In this document: in pieces, positions 46,661-57,680 of the stretch
Layout: every line of letters begins with the position of its first letter
Position numbering within the stretch: the first letter of the stretch is position 1
Origin: Chaetoderma sp. LZ-2023a
Taxonomy: Eukaryota; Mollusca; Caudofoveata; Chaetodermatida; Chaetodermatidae
DNA: 64,000 nucleotides
NCBI GenBank assembly: GCA_034401795.1
Contig: CM067360.1
Span: 50,020,073-50,084,072, forward strand
Direction of reading: 5' to 3'
The notes under the pieces: model-generated
What the model saw: the letters and a program-made list of their open reading frames with translations, nothing else
Databases searched by the model: none
Told to the model about the DNA's origin: nothing
Made by a program: the position numbers and the translations under genes

Positions 46661-47530
46661 ACTGTCTGGCCAGTCACATGCAAGAGTGGCAGCGGGTGAC
46701 ACAGGACCGCATTGTTTTACAGTGGATTTCAGCTGGATATCACCCTGACTGGATAGGCAATCAGCGTCCATTGATGCTGTCTCCAGTTCCGATCTGGACT
46801 CAAATTCCAAGAGATCCAGATCAGCGCTTGTGCCTAGAGAAGATATTATCCCTCTTACTAAAGCATGCAATTCAGCCAGCCCAGAAAAATCTGGGTTACT
46901 ATTAACCGTGTTCCTGGTATCAAAGGGCACCGGCGGGAGGGGGTCTATTCTCAATCTAAAGCCACTCAACAAATTCATTCAAACACTGAGTTTCAAAATA
47001 CATACAGAAAGGGAATATGGATGTATCCATAGATCTAAGAGATGCTTATTTTGACATCCCATAGGTGAGAAGTTCAGACACTACCTGAGATTCGCATTCC
47101 AGGGCCGCGAATCGGAATTCAAAGTTCTCCCATTCAGAATTTTTACAACTCGTCGGGTCTTCACCAGAGTGGTACTTGCTATCACATCATTCCTCCACAG
47201 GAGAAACATAGCAGTGCATACATACATAGATGACTGGCTGCTAAAAGCACACACAAAACAGAGTTTATCAGCCAATATTCATGTGGTTGTCAAAATTTTG
47301 ACAAACCTAGGCTTGATAATAAATTACCAGAAATCAGAATTGGTTCCATCCTAGAAATGTGTTTACCTGGGCATGTTCATCCATCTAGAGATAGGGTATG
47401 GTTATGCGACTCGGAAAAGAGTGGCAACGCTCATATCCGTATTCCAGCAAGTGTGCAACAGTCGTTATGTACTGGCATAGGGCTACTTGAAAACGCTGAA
47501 AAAGTTACTTTCAAATATAACGTTTTTTAA
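46660..47530 (+). pseudogene. DIRS-type reverse transcriptase remnant
   Basis: Pieces in three frames: LASHMQEWQRVTQDRIVLQW, ISAGYHPDWIGNQ, PVPIWTQIPRDPDQRLCLEK (46525-46905), then TVFLVSKGTGG and ILNLKPLNKFIQTLSFK (46830-47054), SIDLRDAYFDIP, HYLRFAFQGRESEFKVLPF, RVFTRVVLAITSFLHRRNIA and TYIDDWLLKAHTK with the YIDD catalytic box (about 47220-47240), then GLIINYQKSELVPS. W-rich start, RDAYF box and YIDDWL are typical of DIRS reverse transcriptases. At least two frameshifts and two stops. No RNase H or recombinase follows; cut off near 47530. Confidence 0.8.
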
Positions 47531-48135
47531 AGTTTCAATAGTGAATTAGAAGTAGCGAGTTAATCGCTCTACATAGGCACCTATAGAATGTAGACTCTGT
47601 CTCTGAAAACAACGGCTTTCAAATTGTTTTAAAACTAGACAGTATTTTACCTTTAGGATGCAGTGGCTAATCAGCTTAGCGCAAATATAACTGAGGTTAT
47701 ATGACCGGCTATAGCGCGTATTATGTATTCGCTCAACATATACCAGAGCGCATGGGTCCAACTTCATCACTAATTGGTTCCCGCCAGAATGCCATAAATG
47801 CTATTTAGTTGCTTTTTTCTAATTATTCTGATTTATTTGTGTTTTCACAGGTGGGTATAGTTTGATTATTATATAAAGCTGTCATTCAAGAGCATATGTT
47901 AGTTCCCTGATTCTTTCCTTTAAACAGTTGTCGTTTAATTATCATGTGGTTGAATCAGAGGCACATGTGCCGCAGATGCATAGCGTGGCTTGCGCATGTG
48001 CCAGTGTGACAGCTAGATCACCTGCCTAAGGGGCAGGTTTAATTTATATTGTGTTGAATTGAGCCAGTTAGATATAGTAACATATATCAAAGAGTATTTG
48101 TGATGGTATGTATCAATTCTCTCATGAAAAGAAAT
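47531..48135. other. Unassigned sequence
   Basis: No gene or repeat recognised. Confidence 0.5.
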
Positions 48136-48149
48136 CCTAGATGTCATTT

Positions 48150-48470
48150 ATTCCAGATGATAACTCGGTTACCGCTTTGAAACTTCATAGGGTGAGTGGA
48201 CTAGGTATGGGGAAGAAGATGATCCAAAATTCAAGATGGCCACAAGCAACCGGTGGCGAAGAAATCAAAATTGATGATGATCAAAAATCCAAAATGGGTG
48301 CCAGCCACTGGCAGCCATCTTAAAAATTGGTTTCTGAATGATAGCTCCAATTCTGTTTAGTGGATCGCTTTGAAACTTCATAGGATTGGCTGCCATCTAG
48401 AAAATTGGTTTCCGAATGATAACTCCATGACCGTTTAGTGGATGGATTACTTAGAAACTTCAGGTAATGA
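48150..48470. repeat. Degenerate tandem modules with TTTGAAACTTCATAGG
   Basis: GATAACTC..TTACCG..CTTTGAAACTTCATAGG recurs around 48158, 48340 and 48415 with variable spacing; GCCATCT..AAAATTGGTTTC repeats between. Confidence 0.5.
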
Positions 48471-48629
48471 GTTCCTAGGTCTGAGGACGAAGTCGCTATT
48501 TTCCAATAGCTCTCATTCATTGGTTTGTTATCATGCGCCGCTTGTGGACCTCTTGGTTGGGATTGATAATCAAAGTGGTCTTGGTAAAGAAAATTCAAGT
48601 GTGCTTTAATTTGCCTGGCTGTGTCCATT

Positions 48630-48770
48630 TACATGCCTAGAGAAGAGGATTTTGGATAATTTGCCACTGGAATGACTGGCTCGATGACCAAGCCAGTCAT
48701 TACAGCGATAAATCTTCAAAAAATACCCTCCCCACGGCCTGTAAATGGACATTTTCTGACATGACTGAGT
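48630..48770. repeat. Foldback family FB2, copy
   Basis: CCACTGGAATGACTGGCTCG facing AGCCAGTCATTACAGCGATA, flanked by GGATTTTGGATAATT and its loose complement. Confidence 0.65.
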
Positions 48771-48925
48771 AAAAATATTTATTTTATTGACCATTAAACA
48801 GTTGTACCAAAGTTGTTTACTATGCATATAGGCTTGCAAAAACATTAGTCATTAACATGCGAAAGTGAATTAAATTTAGGATGAAGGCCCTGGGGGATAG
48901 GCAAGAGGCTAGGATGCTAATATCA

Positions 48926-48990
48926 TAATAATAGTGCTAATATCCCAAATTGTGAGGGCTGCCTCACAATTTGAGATATTAGCACTTTAA
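48926..48990. repeat. Short hairpin
   Basis: AGTGCTAATATCCCAAATTG..GAGG facing CCTCACAATTTGAGATATTA..GCACT, one mismatch, 3-4 nt loop. Confidence 0.8.
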
Positions 48991-49034
48991 TGCTTAAACC
49001 GGCCAAAGTTCTCTCTCTCTCTGCAGGGGTCTTC

Positions 49035-49175
49035 AGAAATGTTCATTAACAGACCAGAAGACTATTTTTGAGAATGTATCAGGGAAATGTCTGGCTCGAT
49101 AACAGAGCTAGTGATTACAGCTGTAAATAATTTCAAAAGCGGTTTTGGCCTGCAAATGACATTCAGTGAGAAATA
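49035..49175. repeat. Foldback family FB2, decayed copy
   Basis: AGACCAGAAGACTATTTTTG..GGCTCGATAACAGAGCTAGT order conserved; palindrome partly lost. Confidence 0.5.
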
Positions 49176-49685
49176 ATTGTGATTTTCTTTATCAATCTTT
49201 GTTAATGAACACTTTGCATACAGCAACACCATTTACAAAATGAACATGAGAAGGCATGCTAAATGAATTAGTATGATGGAAGTGAGTAGAATCAGTCATA
49301 ATCACTACAGAAACTTTGCCAGAAAAATCAGTTGTCTGAGTCTGGCCAGATCTTTAATGTCATTCCCATTCAAATGACCTCTATAAATCATTGACCACTT
49401 AAAACAGATCAGCTCCTGTTTCATTTGTACTGTACTGTTGCCAAATCTTTATGGCCAGTGAAGAATATTGGTTGCTGATGGGCTCCTGGAGTGTGATATC
49501 AAATCTTATTACTCAATATATCTGTCGTGTCCATGTATAGTGTGTTTTAGAACCAAATTAATCTGATCAATCGTCAACCAGGTTCTCTCAGATGTGAACA
49601 CTTCAATTATGCTTGACGATCCAACAGACAACACTGGGGAGTGAGTTTTGTGAAGTTGTTCCTAAAGTGTATTCCACAGCTTGAA
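49176..49685. other. Unassigned sequence
   Basis: No gene or repeat recognised. Confidence 0.5.
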
Positions 49686-51045
49686 TAAGCATCATAGGCC
49701 GAAGAGGATGATGAGTGAGCATTGTGGGCTGAAGTGAATGATGAGTGAGAAGCATGGGCATAAGTGGATGATGAGTGAGCATCATAGGCCGAAGTGGATG
49801 ATGTGTGAGAATCATGGACTGAAGTGGATGATGTGTGAGAATCATGGGCCGAAGTGAATGATGAGTGAGAATCATGGGCATAAGTGAATGATGAGTGAGC
49901 ATCATGGGCCGAAGTGAATGATGAGTGAGAATCATGGGCATAAGTGGATGATGAGTGAGAATCATGGGCATAAGTGGATGATGAGTGAGCATCATGGGCT
50001 GAACTGGATGAGTGAGAATCATGGACTGAAGTGGATGATGAGTGAGAATCATGGGCTGAACTGGATGAGTGAGAATCATGGACTGAAGTGGATGATGAGT
50101 GAGAATCATGGGCTGAAGTGGATGATGTGTGAGAATCATGGGCTGAAGTGGATGATGGGTGAGCATCATGGGCCAAGGTGGATGATGAGTGAGAATCATG
50201 GACTGAAGTGGACGATGAGTGAAAATCATGGGGTGAAGTGGATGATGAGTGAGTATCATGGGCTGAAGTGGATGATGAGTGAGACTCATGGACTGAAGTG
50301 GATGATGAGTGTGAATCATGGGCTGAAGTGGATGAGTGAGCATCATGGGCCGAAGTGGATGATTAGTGAGAATCATGGACTGAAGTGGATGATGAGTGAG
50401 AATCATGGGCTGAAGTGGATGAGTGAGAATTATGGGCTGAAGTGTATGATGAGTGAGAATCATGGGCTAAAGTGGATGATTGAGAATTATGGGCTGAAGT
50501 GTATGATGAGTGAGAATCATGGGCTGATGTGTATGATGAGTGAGAAGCATGGGCTGAAGTGGATGATGAGTGAGAATCAGGGGTTGAAGTGGATGAGTGA
50601 GCATCATGGGCTGAAGTGGATGAGTGAGAAATATGGGGTGAAGTGTATGATGAGTGAGAAGCATGGGCTGAACTGGATGAGTGAGAACCATGGGCTGAAG
50701 TGTATGATGAGTGAGAATCTTGGGCTGAAGTGTATGATGAGTGAGAATCATGGGCTGAAGTGGATGATAAGTGAGCATCATAGGCCTAAGTGGGTAATGA
50801 GTAAGAATTATGGGCTGAAGTAGATGATGAATGAGCATCATGGCCGAAGTAGATGGTGAGTGAGAATAATGGGCCGGGATGAAGCGGATGATGAGTGAGA
50901 ATCATGGGCCTAAGTAGATAATGAGTGTGCATCATGGGCTGAAGTGGACGATGTGTGCATCATGTGCGAAAGTGGATGATGAATGAGCATCATGGGCAGA
51001 AGCGGATGATGCATGGATCGTGGGCTGTACTGGAAGATAAGCCCT
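49686..51045. repeat. 30/27-bp minisatellite (~44 units)
   Basis: Unit GAAGTGGATGATGAGTGAGA plus ATCATGGGCT; variants lack one ATG triplet (27 bp). Because both lengths are multiples of three and the unit lacks stops in several frames, long open frames appear on both strands (for example 49918-50823 plus, 49603-50463 minus). Judged a satellite, not a gene: no start context, no flanking exon, no domain. Confidence 0.92.
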
Positions 51046-51265
51046 CCGCAAGCCAAGATGGTGCAGGCTCATCAACTAGTGTAGTGTATGTTTAGGCACT
51101 TGATCATATTGCTGGACTAATAGGAAATTCAACAGGAAGTTAGTTAGATCCAGAAAACCAAAAAATTTGGGCCATGATAAGCTTGAATATCTGTTATCCA
51201 AGCGTAGAAGGCCAAACCCAGATATTCTGATTATGGCGGAATTGCTGCATGCCCCAACTATGCAA

Positions 51266-51590
51266 CATAATGGACCGTTCCAAGTTTATCCATCGATCGT
51301 ATGACATTATTTGACGTCATAACTAACTAAGTGATATGTAGGATGACTCGATATAGTCCATCTTTAATGCTTAAAAGTCTGACAGGTATGAATTGTATGT
51401 CTACCATTTAACATCAACAGCGCCCAGTCAAATTAGTTTTAAAATATTCAACAGCTTACATGTATACTTTTCGGGAAATTGATAGTCATGGAGTTCAGAG
51501 ATTAATCGATCCCAACACGAGTAGGGTGTGGGTAGAGCTCAGATGAAGATGGGCAGGGCATGGCTAAAACTGGAAAGGTCCATTCTAGGT
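51266..51590 (-). repeat. Foldback family FB1, copy 8 (ends visible)
   Basis: Begins TGGACCGTTCCAAGTTTATC and ends GCTAAAACTGGAAAGGTCCA, giving a short terminal inverted repeat of the family. One arm of the central hairpin has been lost (CAACAGCGCCCAGTCAAATT remains). Confidence 0.75.
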
Positions 51591-52835
51591 CATTATGCTT
51601 AACACTAATACACTAAAATGTAAAATTCTGAATTTCAATTCCCTCTAAATAATACCATTGGTTTTCAGCAACATTGTTTCCAAAATGTGCATCAGTCTTT
51701 CTTCTACTGAGTCAATTAACGTTTTAGCGTCTGTGTGAAATGTAAGTATTTTTACTACATTCAGGTAAAATAAAGTTACCACTCAGCGTGGTTGATACCG
51801 ATTGGATCCATACAATGCAGCTGATGAATCCAGCATTTCTCACATTTACCGCGCTGTTGCTTCTAAGTCATCAGGATCATGATGGATAATTTCAATGATT
51901 CTGTAATTGATTGCTGCGACCCCATGGTGGACCCCATTTCGTCAATGCCTGCATTGTTCAATAGGTCCACTAATGTTTTACTGGATTCTATTGATAGGAT
52001 AGAAGATGGGGGTTGTTGCTGCTTCCATCTTTCAAATTCTTCAATAGGAATCACGCTTCTCTCAAGCAAGACAAATTTTCTTTACAGCTTGTAAGATGCT
52101 CAGTTTGTCCTGATGCTAACAGAAGTAGCTGTGTGAAATCTGTTGATACCAACAAAATTGTACAACCATTAACTAGTGCCAAATAAGCAACTGATTCATA
52201 TTTTACCATAAACATTTCAGAGCTTGTCAGTAAGTCAAACCTGATTGGCTACCTGACAATACCCAGCAGCTAGGCCGTCATTAACTAGTGGCTAGTTATC
52301 CGCAAACTAGAGGCTGGTTAACATTTTAGCCGGTAAATTTGGTTGCTGCTAAGTCATGAAGTTTCATTTTAAGTCAGGACTTGCAACTGGTATAAGTCTG
52401 TCTGTCTGTCAAAGTGTTTTAGATTTCTGACAAAGCCATCTCTGGTGCAACAATAGCACAGCATACGTGTCCCCTATTCATTCTTGTTGAGTGACTTTGG
52501 CTACTATATTGGACCATGTTTTGCTGATCAATTGCATAGTGGTATGTGTACCTATTGATGTCTTCAATGACTAAGAATATTGACCATTTCATGGATTTGA
52601 TGCAGTGCTAGTATTTGTTATGGAGTGGCACGTGTCCCTGATTTTCTCTTTCATAGCTAGTCTGTATGTGACAGAATCCATGTAAGTTGACTCTTCATTT
52701 GTAGAGTTTTCAGTCAATAACCATATATTGACTAGTTGTATTAGAGTAGCACAGAACCCTGTGTAATGTCTGTCAATCTGACTACGTGTACATTGGCCAT
52801 CTCATTAAGCTGTTGATATAGATAACACTTGAGGT
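51591..52835. other. Unassigned sequence with one small minus-strand frame
   Basis: The frame 52069-51863 (minus, 68 codons) reads LERSVIPIEEFERWKQQQPP and IESSKTLVDLLNNAGIDEMG, with coding-like composition and a helical look, but no recognised family and no extension on either side. It could be a retroelement ORF remnant or an exon. Confidence 0.3.
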
Positions 52836-52837
52836 AT

Positions 52838-53090
52838 CTGATCTGTCACTCAAGTATCTGATGTCATAATCTAAATATGTCACTAATGTTAGCTGGCATC
52901 ACAATCAAATGATGTATGTGACATGGAATGGATTAAAGGGCTGAATGTAGCCATTTGAATTGTATGTCTTTTACACTCTAATAGACATTCTGTTTGATAT
53001 TTTGAAACTACTATGACTGGGGGATGTTGCTGGGTAGATGCTTAGCTAGAACTAAGGTGAGCATAGCTAAAAATCGATCCCTCTTAGTTG
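52838..53090 (-). repeat. Foldback family FB1, diverged copy 9
   Basis: CTGATCTGTCACTCAAGTAT tail, ATTGTATGTCTTTTACACTC, GTTTGATATTTTGAAACTAC then AGCTAGAACTAAGGTGAGCA. Confidence 0.55.
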
Positions 53091-54980
53091 AGTAACTCAT
53101 TCATAACTCCATCAAGAAATGGTTTCTGCACTGACCTCTGGAAGTGCGTGCATGCACGTGTGAGTAAGAACTAATTTAGAAAAGTTTCCGGTAACTGTAC
53201 AGTGAGGCTTACTAGTCATTCCTGTGCTAGGTTTTCTAAAACCCTTTTCATTTTATCTCATCTATAACTAATTTTGATTATTAAAGTTGTCAACAAATCT
53301 TATTGATTTCCGACGGTTAACTAAAGCATATAGTCGCACTGAGCATCTGTTTCATTGAAGCGTGATATCCAGACAAACATAATCATGTTACGCTTTAATA
53401 TGTTCAGGAATAACCTACGTCCTGATTCTATTCAGTGCCACAAATGTACTTACAGTCATTTTGTGTTACCAAGCAAACATTCTAACTGTCAATACTCATT
53501 ACATCCAGCTACTGTTAATTAATTGAATAGATGACCCGAAGTCTGGCTTTTTGTTAGATGCGCATAGGTACCCTCCATCATGTCTTAGCACAATCGATGA
53601 TATTGATTAAATTAGTCACATTGAATAATCTCTTTATATCCTTGCCTGACTGTACGCTCTCACCTAGATTACCACAAAAGCCAGAGAGGCATTATGACCT
53701 TTCGATAGTGACCCTGTTTGTTGGCACAACAAAGACCAATGACAGTGCACAAGAATCACTTTCCATTGCACTCAACTATCCTGAAGATGATGGTTTACTG
53801 AGCCTCAACAAATAGCTAACACCTCTGGATTAGGACATCTGGTATTTTTAATGAATCATATATATGCTCTTGCTGATACAAATCAAGTCTTTGTGTTTCT
53901 TGGCAATGGCGATCAGTTCTTTTAATTCTTATAATTACTGGAAAATATGGCTAAAGATGAACACGGTGAGCACAACGGGATTAATGTTCTTGTAGTCGCT
54001 TTTGTCTAAATTTGAATCCTCTGATATCTCACAGGTAAGTTATTCCTAAGGGGTGAGGAGTGGATGCCTTATCAAATTAGCTTAAGCTTGGTTCATTAAT
54101 GATTGAGTTATAAATTCAAGACAGCATCTGGTGTCAAAAGCAAAAGCTGCTCTCCAGGTATCTCCATTATTCCAAGGAATCGCTGACAAGTGACGACCGT
54201 TGACAAGTGACAACATTTGATATGTCTGACTGTAATGTCAGTTGACGTGATATGTCAGTTGAGTTGACGTCATCTAGATAATTAATGTGTACCTGATTGG
54301 CAGACCAGATCTATGAATTTGCTTGGAGGATTTCAAAGAGGTAAATATGAAACACGGTGAAAATTTCTTCTCAGGGTTATATTAACATTCCAACTAAATT
54401 AATTAGTGAATCCAGAAATGTAATAGAGAGAGTCATAACAGTAACACAATTCAAATTTAAAAAAATACATTTTAGTATTTGATTATATGGCTATTGTCGG
54501 TGACCAGACATTTTCTCCATTTCTCCATGTGACAAGGAGCAGATTGAACATGGCTATCAATGCACTGTTCCAGCTGAGAGTGTCATTATTATATATTGAT
54601 TTCAGAAAAGAAGCAGACTTATATTAGAATAATTCTCATCCAAACTCCGCCACAGATCAATAATTGTCGGAAACAAGGTATGAAATGGGGCCAAATTCGT
54701 GTCTTTTCAAACAAAACCAACAATCAATTTCATAATAACACTAAACCTGAACTTATCAGACAACACATAATGTCTCGAACACTTCTGAATAAGATATTAT
54801 TAGACATTTCCTGTCTGTCTCGTTTGATGTGCTTCAACCATTTTGTAGAGTCTTAATTCCAAAATCAGAGACGATTGGTAGACTAAGATGCTCATTTTTG
54901 GCTTTGTTTAGATTCAAACCATTTACTAAACAAAGTTTAACCCTTAACCCTTTAACCCTCAAATTTGTTCAAGAAAATTT
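53091..54980. other. Unassigned sequence with two dispersed repeats
   Basis: Includes the partners of 30297-30400 (at 53340-53450) and 41030-41270 (at 54640-54910). The plus frame 53558-53815 (85 codons) has no recognisable motif. Confidence 0.45.
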
Positions 54981-54984
54981 AAAT

Positions 54985-55140
54985 TTTCTCATAGAAAATG
55001 TCCATTTGCAGACCAAGAGAATTATACCTTTTTTTTTAAATTTACCACTGGAATGATTGGCTCGGTTATCGAGCCAGTCATTCCAGTGCTAAATTTTCTA
55101 AAATAGTCTTCTCTTGATGGGCAAATGGACATTTCTCAAG
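54985..55140. repeat. Foldback family FB2, well-preserved copy
   Basis: GTCCATTTGCAGACCAAGAG ... CCACTGGAATGATTGGCTCG | CGAGCCAGTCATTCCAGTGC ... CTCTTGATGGGCAAATGGAC. Nearly the whole 150 bp is one imperfect palindrome. Confidence 0.85.
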
Positions 55141-55204
55141 ACCACTGCAGAAGCCATTTTTGGCTGATACGAGTGTTAAGGGGGTTACACGTTTTCTAGG
55201 AAAT

Positions 55205-55350
55205 TTCAATTTTCATATAGAAAATGTCCTTTTGCAGACCAAGAGAAGATTAGTTTTGAAAATTTATGACTGGTTCAGTTATCGAGCCAGTCATTGCAGT
55301 AATAAATTTTCAAAACTAATCTTTTCTTGGTGTGCCAATGGACATTTCTC
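55205..55350. repeat. Foldback family FB2, well-preserved copy
   Basis: Same palindrome as 54985-55140, about 75 bp away: GACCAAGAGAAGATTAGTTT ... AAACTAATCTTTTCTTGGTG around ATCGAGCCAGTCAT. Confidence 0.85.
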
Positions 55351-56515
55351 AGGATGCACATTAACATATGTGATTAATTGGTTACCATACAATAACTTAA
55401 GTGTTGGACTAAACGGACTTGACTGAAATTTGTACTATGACTGAATACTAGTAGACTGATGTGAAATTCATGTTCTGTTGTTTTTGCTGGTATTTGTCCC
55501 AATAAATTGTTACCATTGAACATTTTTTTAAGCCAAGACATGTCAATACTTGTGATACCTTAACTAGAAAACTATCAAATTGTTTCTCAGACAATGTACT
55601 GCCTTTACTCCATCTGACGAATTACTGACAAACATTCATGAGAAGTTATTGCATTGATTGGCATCTATCGAGTCCATGATTCAAGGTCCCGTATATCTAG
55701 GCTGGTTTTTATTTCAGTCTGTTAGTGGTAACTTCCCCAGCTTTTACACTGGTACCCATTTATACTCCTTGGTGGAGTGAAAAACATCACAATTTTACAA
55801 ACATTGATACCCAGCTTCTGACCAAGTAAACAAACATTTCATTAGGCGACGTATTGTGATTGTATGATTAAATAAAATATGTTAATCTCCAAATAATCTA
55901 TTACTTGGAAATATTCTCAGCTTTCGAAATGTCATCCATCTATGGCTGGGAACTAATTGAGTAACGGGTGCACTTTACACCTAGTGCCACAGAGAGAAAT
56001 CTCTTATGTAAATTCAAACATGCTGAGGATATGGGAACATGAATGTTTCTCTTTGTTCCGTTAATGGCTGGACTGGACTAATGAAACTAATCCCGGGATG
56101 ATAGCTATTGTCAATGTACATAATCACTTTTCATTGTGAATACAGTGTTGAATGTATGACATTGATCTTGATTTCTATTTTGATCACACTAAATTACATA
56201 TCATATATTAGCAAGAAAGCAAATGCAGGTAACGAAGGGATTCAATGTGTTATTGCCTGCAATACCTCGTTTTCTATACAACATGTTACGTGCTACAATA
56301 GTCATCACAGCAGCATGTTGAACGTAGTAACAGGTGAATGTTATAGGAACTTGAAACACTAACAAAAGTGTAGAAATAAGTGGGCATGTCAGGGGGACTT
56401 TACGCCCCGCAGATTTTTTGCAGTTTGTTTAGAGACTGCTGTTTATCACTAAGAAACAACCAGGAACCTTGAATTAGTTCTTCATGAATCTAGCCAGAAG
56501 CCAGATAGAACCTAA
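55351..56515. other. Unassigned AT-rich sequence
   Basis: No gene or repeat recognised; 56108-56362 is open on the plus strand without a domain. Confidence 0.5.
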
Positions 56516-57479
56516 GACGGGGAACCGGTTCCTCTATTCCTAAAGAGTACATATAAACGAGTCTGTGAGCATGCACACTTATGCTACTATGCATGCAACC
56601 AAGTCCAAGCCATCATTAATTAATTCCACACAATTTAATAATGATTTGCAATTTAACGACGAGGATTGAAAACTAATTAGGTTTTATATATAAGATCTCT
56701 TCAATGGCAAAGAATGTACACTTGTAGCCAGATCTCCTACCACCTAGAAAAGATCATTCACAAAAAGAATATTGATATCTGAACGCCATTTAACAAATGC
56801 GGCAGCTAGTAGAAAAATACTCTAAAAATACCTGTACCATGGATAAATGATGTAAATGCTTCAAAACTCTCAAACCGGCTTCTAGAAAATAATGAACAAT
56901 CGATGCTAGTGAAAACGATAACACCACCCCAACATACTGAGATTTAAGTCATCAAAAAATATCCCATGAATCTATGACTTGATGACGGGATGCAGAATCG
57001 GGTGTGATAATGTGTTGTTTTTACAACCATTTAAAAACCTTAAATATACTGTGGTAAATTGTCCTGTAAAAGATAGCTTTGAATTGATTAAGAATACTAA
57101 AGTTCAGATAAAAAAATCAATTTCTGAAAAACAGGTCTCTTGGAAAATACCAAATATACATATTGAAGATTTGTGGAATGATGAAATGAAAACTGCTGTT
57201 AAACGAGATAGAAAATCTGCAACATTGGGAAGGCTCTTTGGATTGCCACAAAGAGGACTATGAGATCCACTGATTACACTCTTTGGGCCGAGCAGGAATG
57301 ATTAAAGGGATAATATATTCCACTGACAAAAGTTCTTAAAGACAGTTGCACAAGAAACCACTGACAAAGGTTCTTAAAGACAATTGGCACTAGAAAATTA
57401 AATTGAAGATATTTAAACAAAATGTGATGTCTGTGACTGGGCCAGAGCATCTACCGCCAGAGCCTAGCCTGGAGGAAGA

Positions 57480-57680
57480 ATATGAATATCAGATCTGGAC
57501 ACTATACTGAGTAGAAACTTAATGGGATGTAATAAATGAGCTACAAGAAAATCATTCTACCTGGAATGTGAGATGCCAGGACTCCAGACAAAATATGATA
57601 ACCTCAACCACCCTGCTTGTTGATGAAAGTTACTACTATAGAAATGACTGCATGAGCAGATAGGTGGCTTGTGAAAGAGA
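57480..57680 (-). pseudogene. DIRS-like RNase H remnant
   Basis: VVTFINKQGG then, after a stop and frame change, LASHIPGRM. Equivalent to 13540-13760, where the spacing between the two motifs is about 45 bp longer because this copy has a small deletion. Confidence 0.45.

Noticed and set aside
53558..53815. 85-codon plus frame as a host gene
   Set aside because: No domain, no splice context, AT-rich surroundings; not supported.
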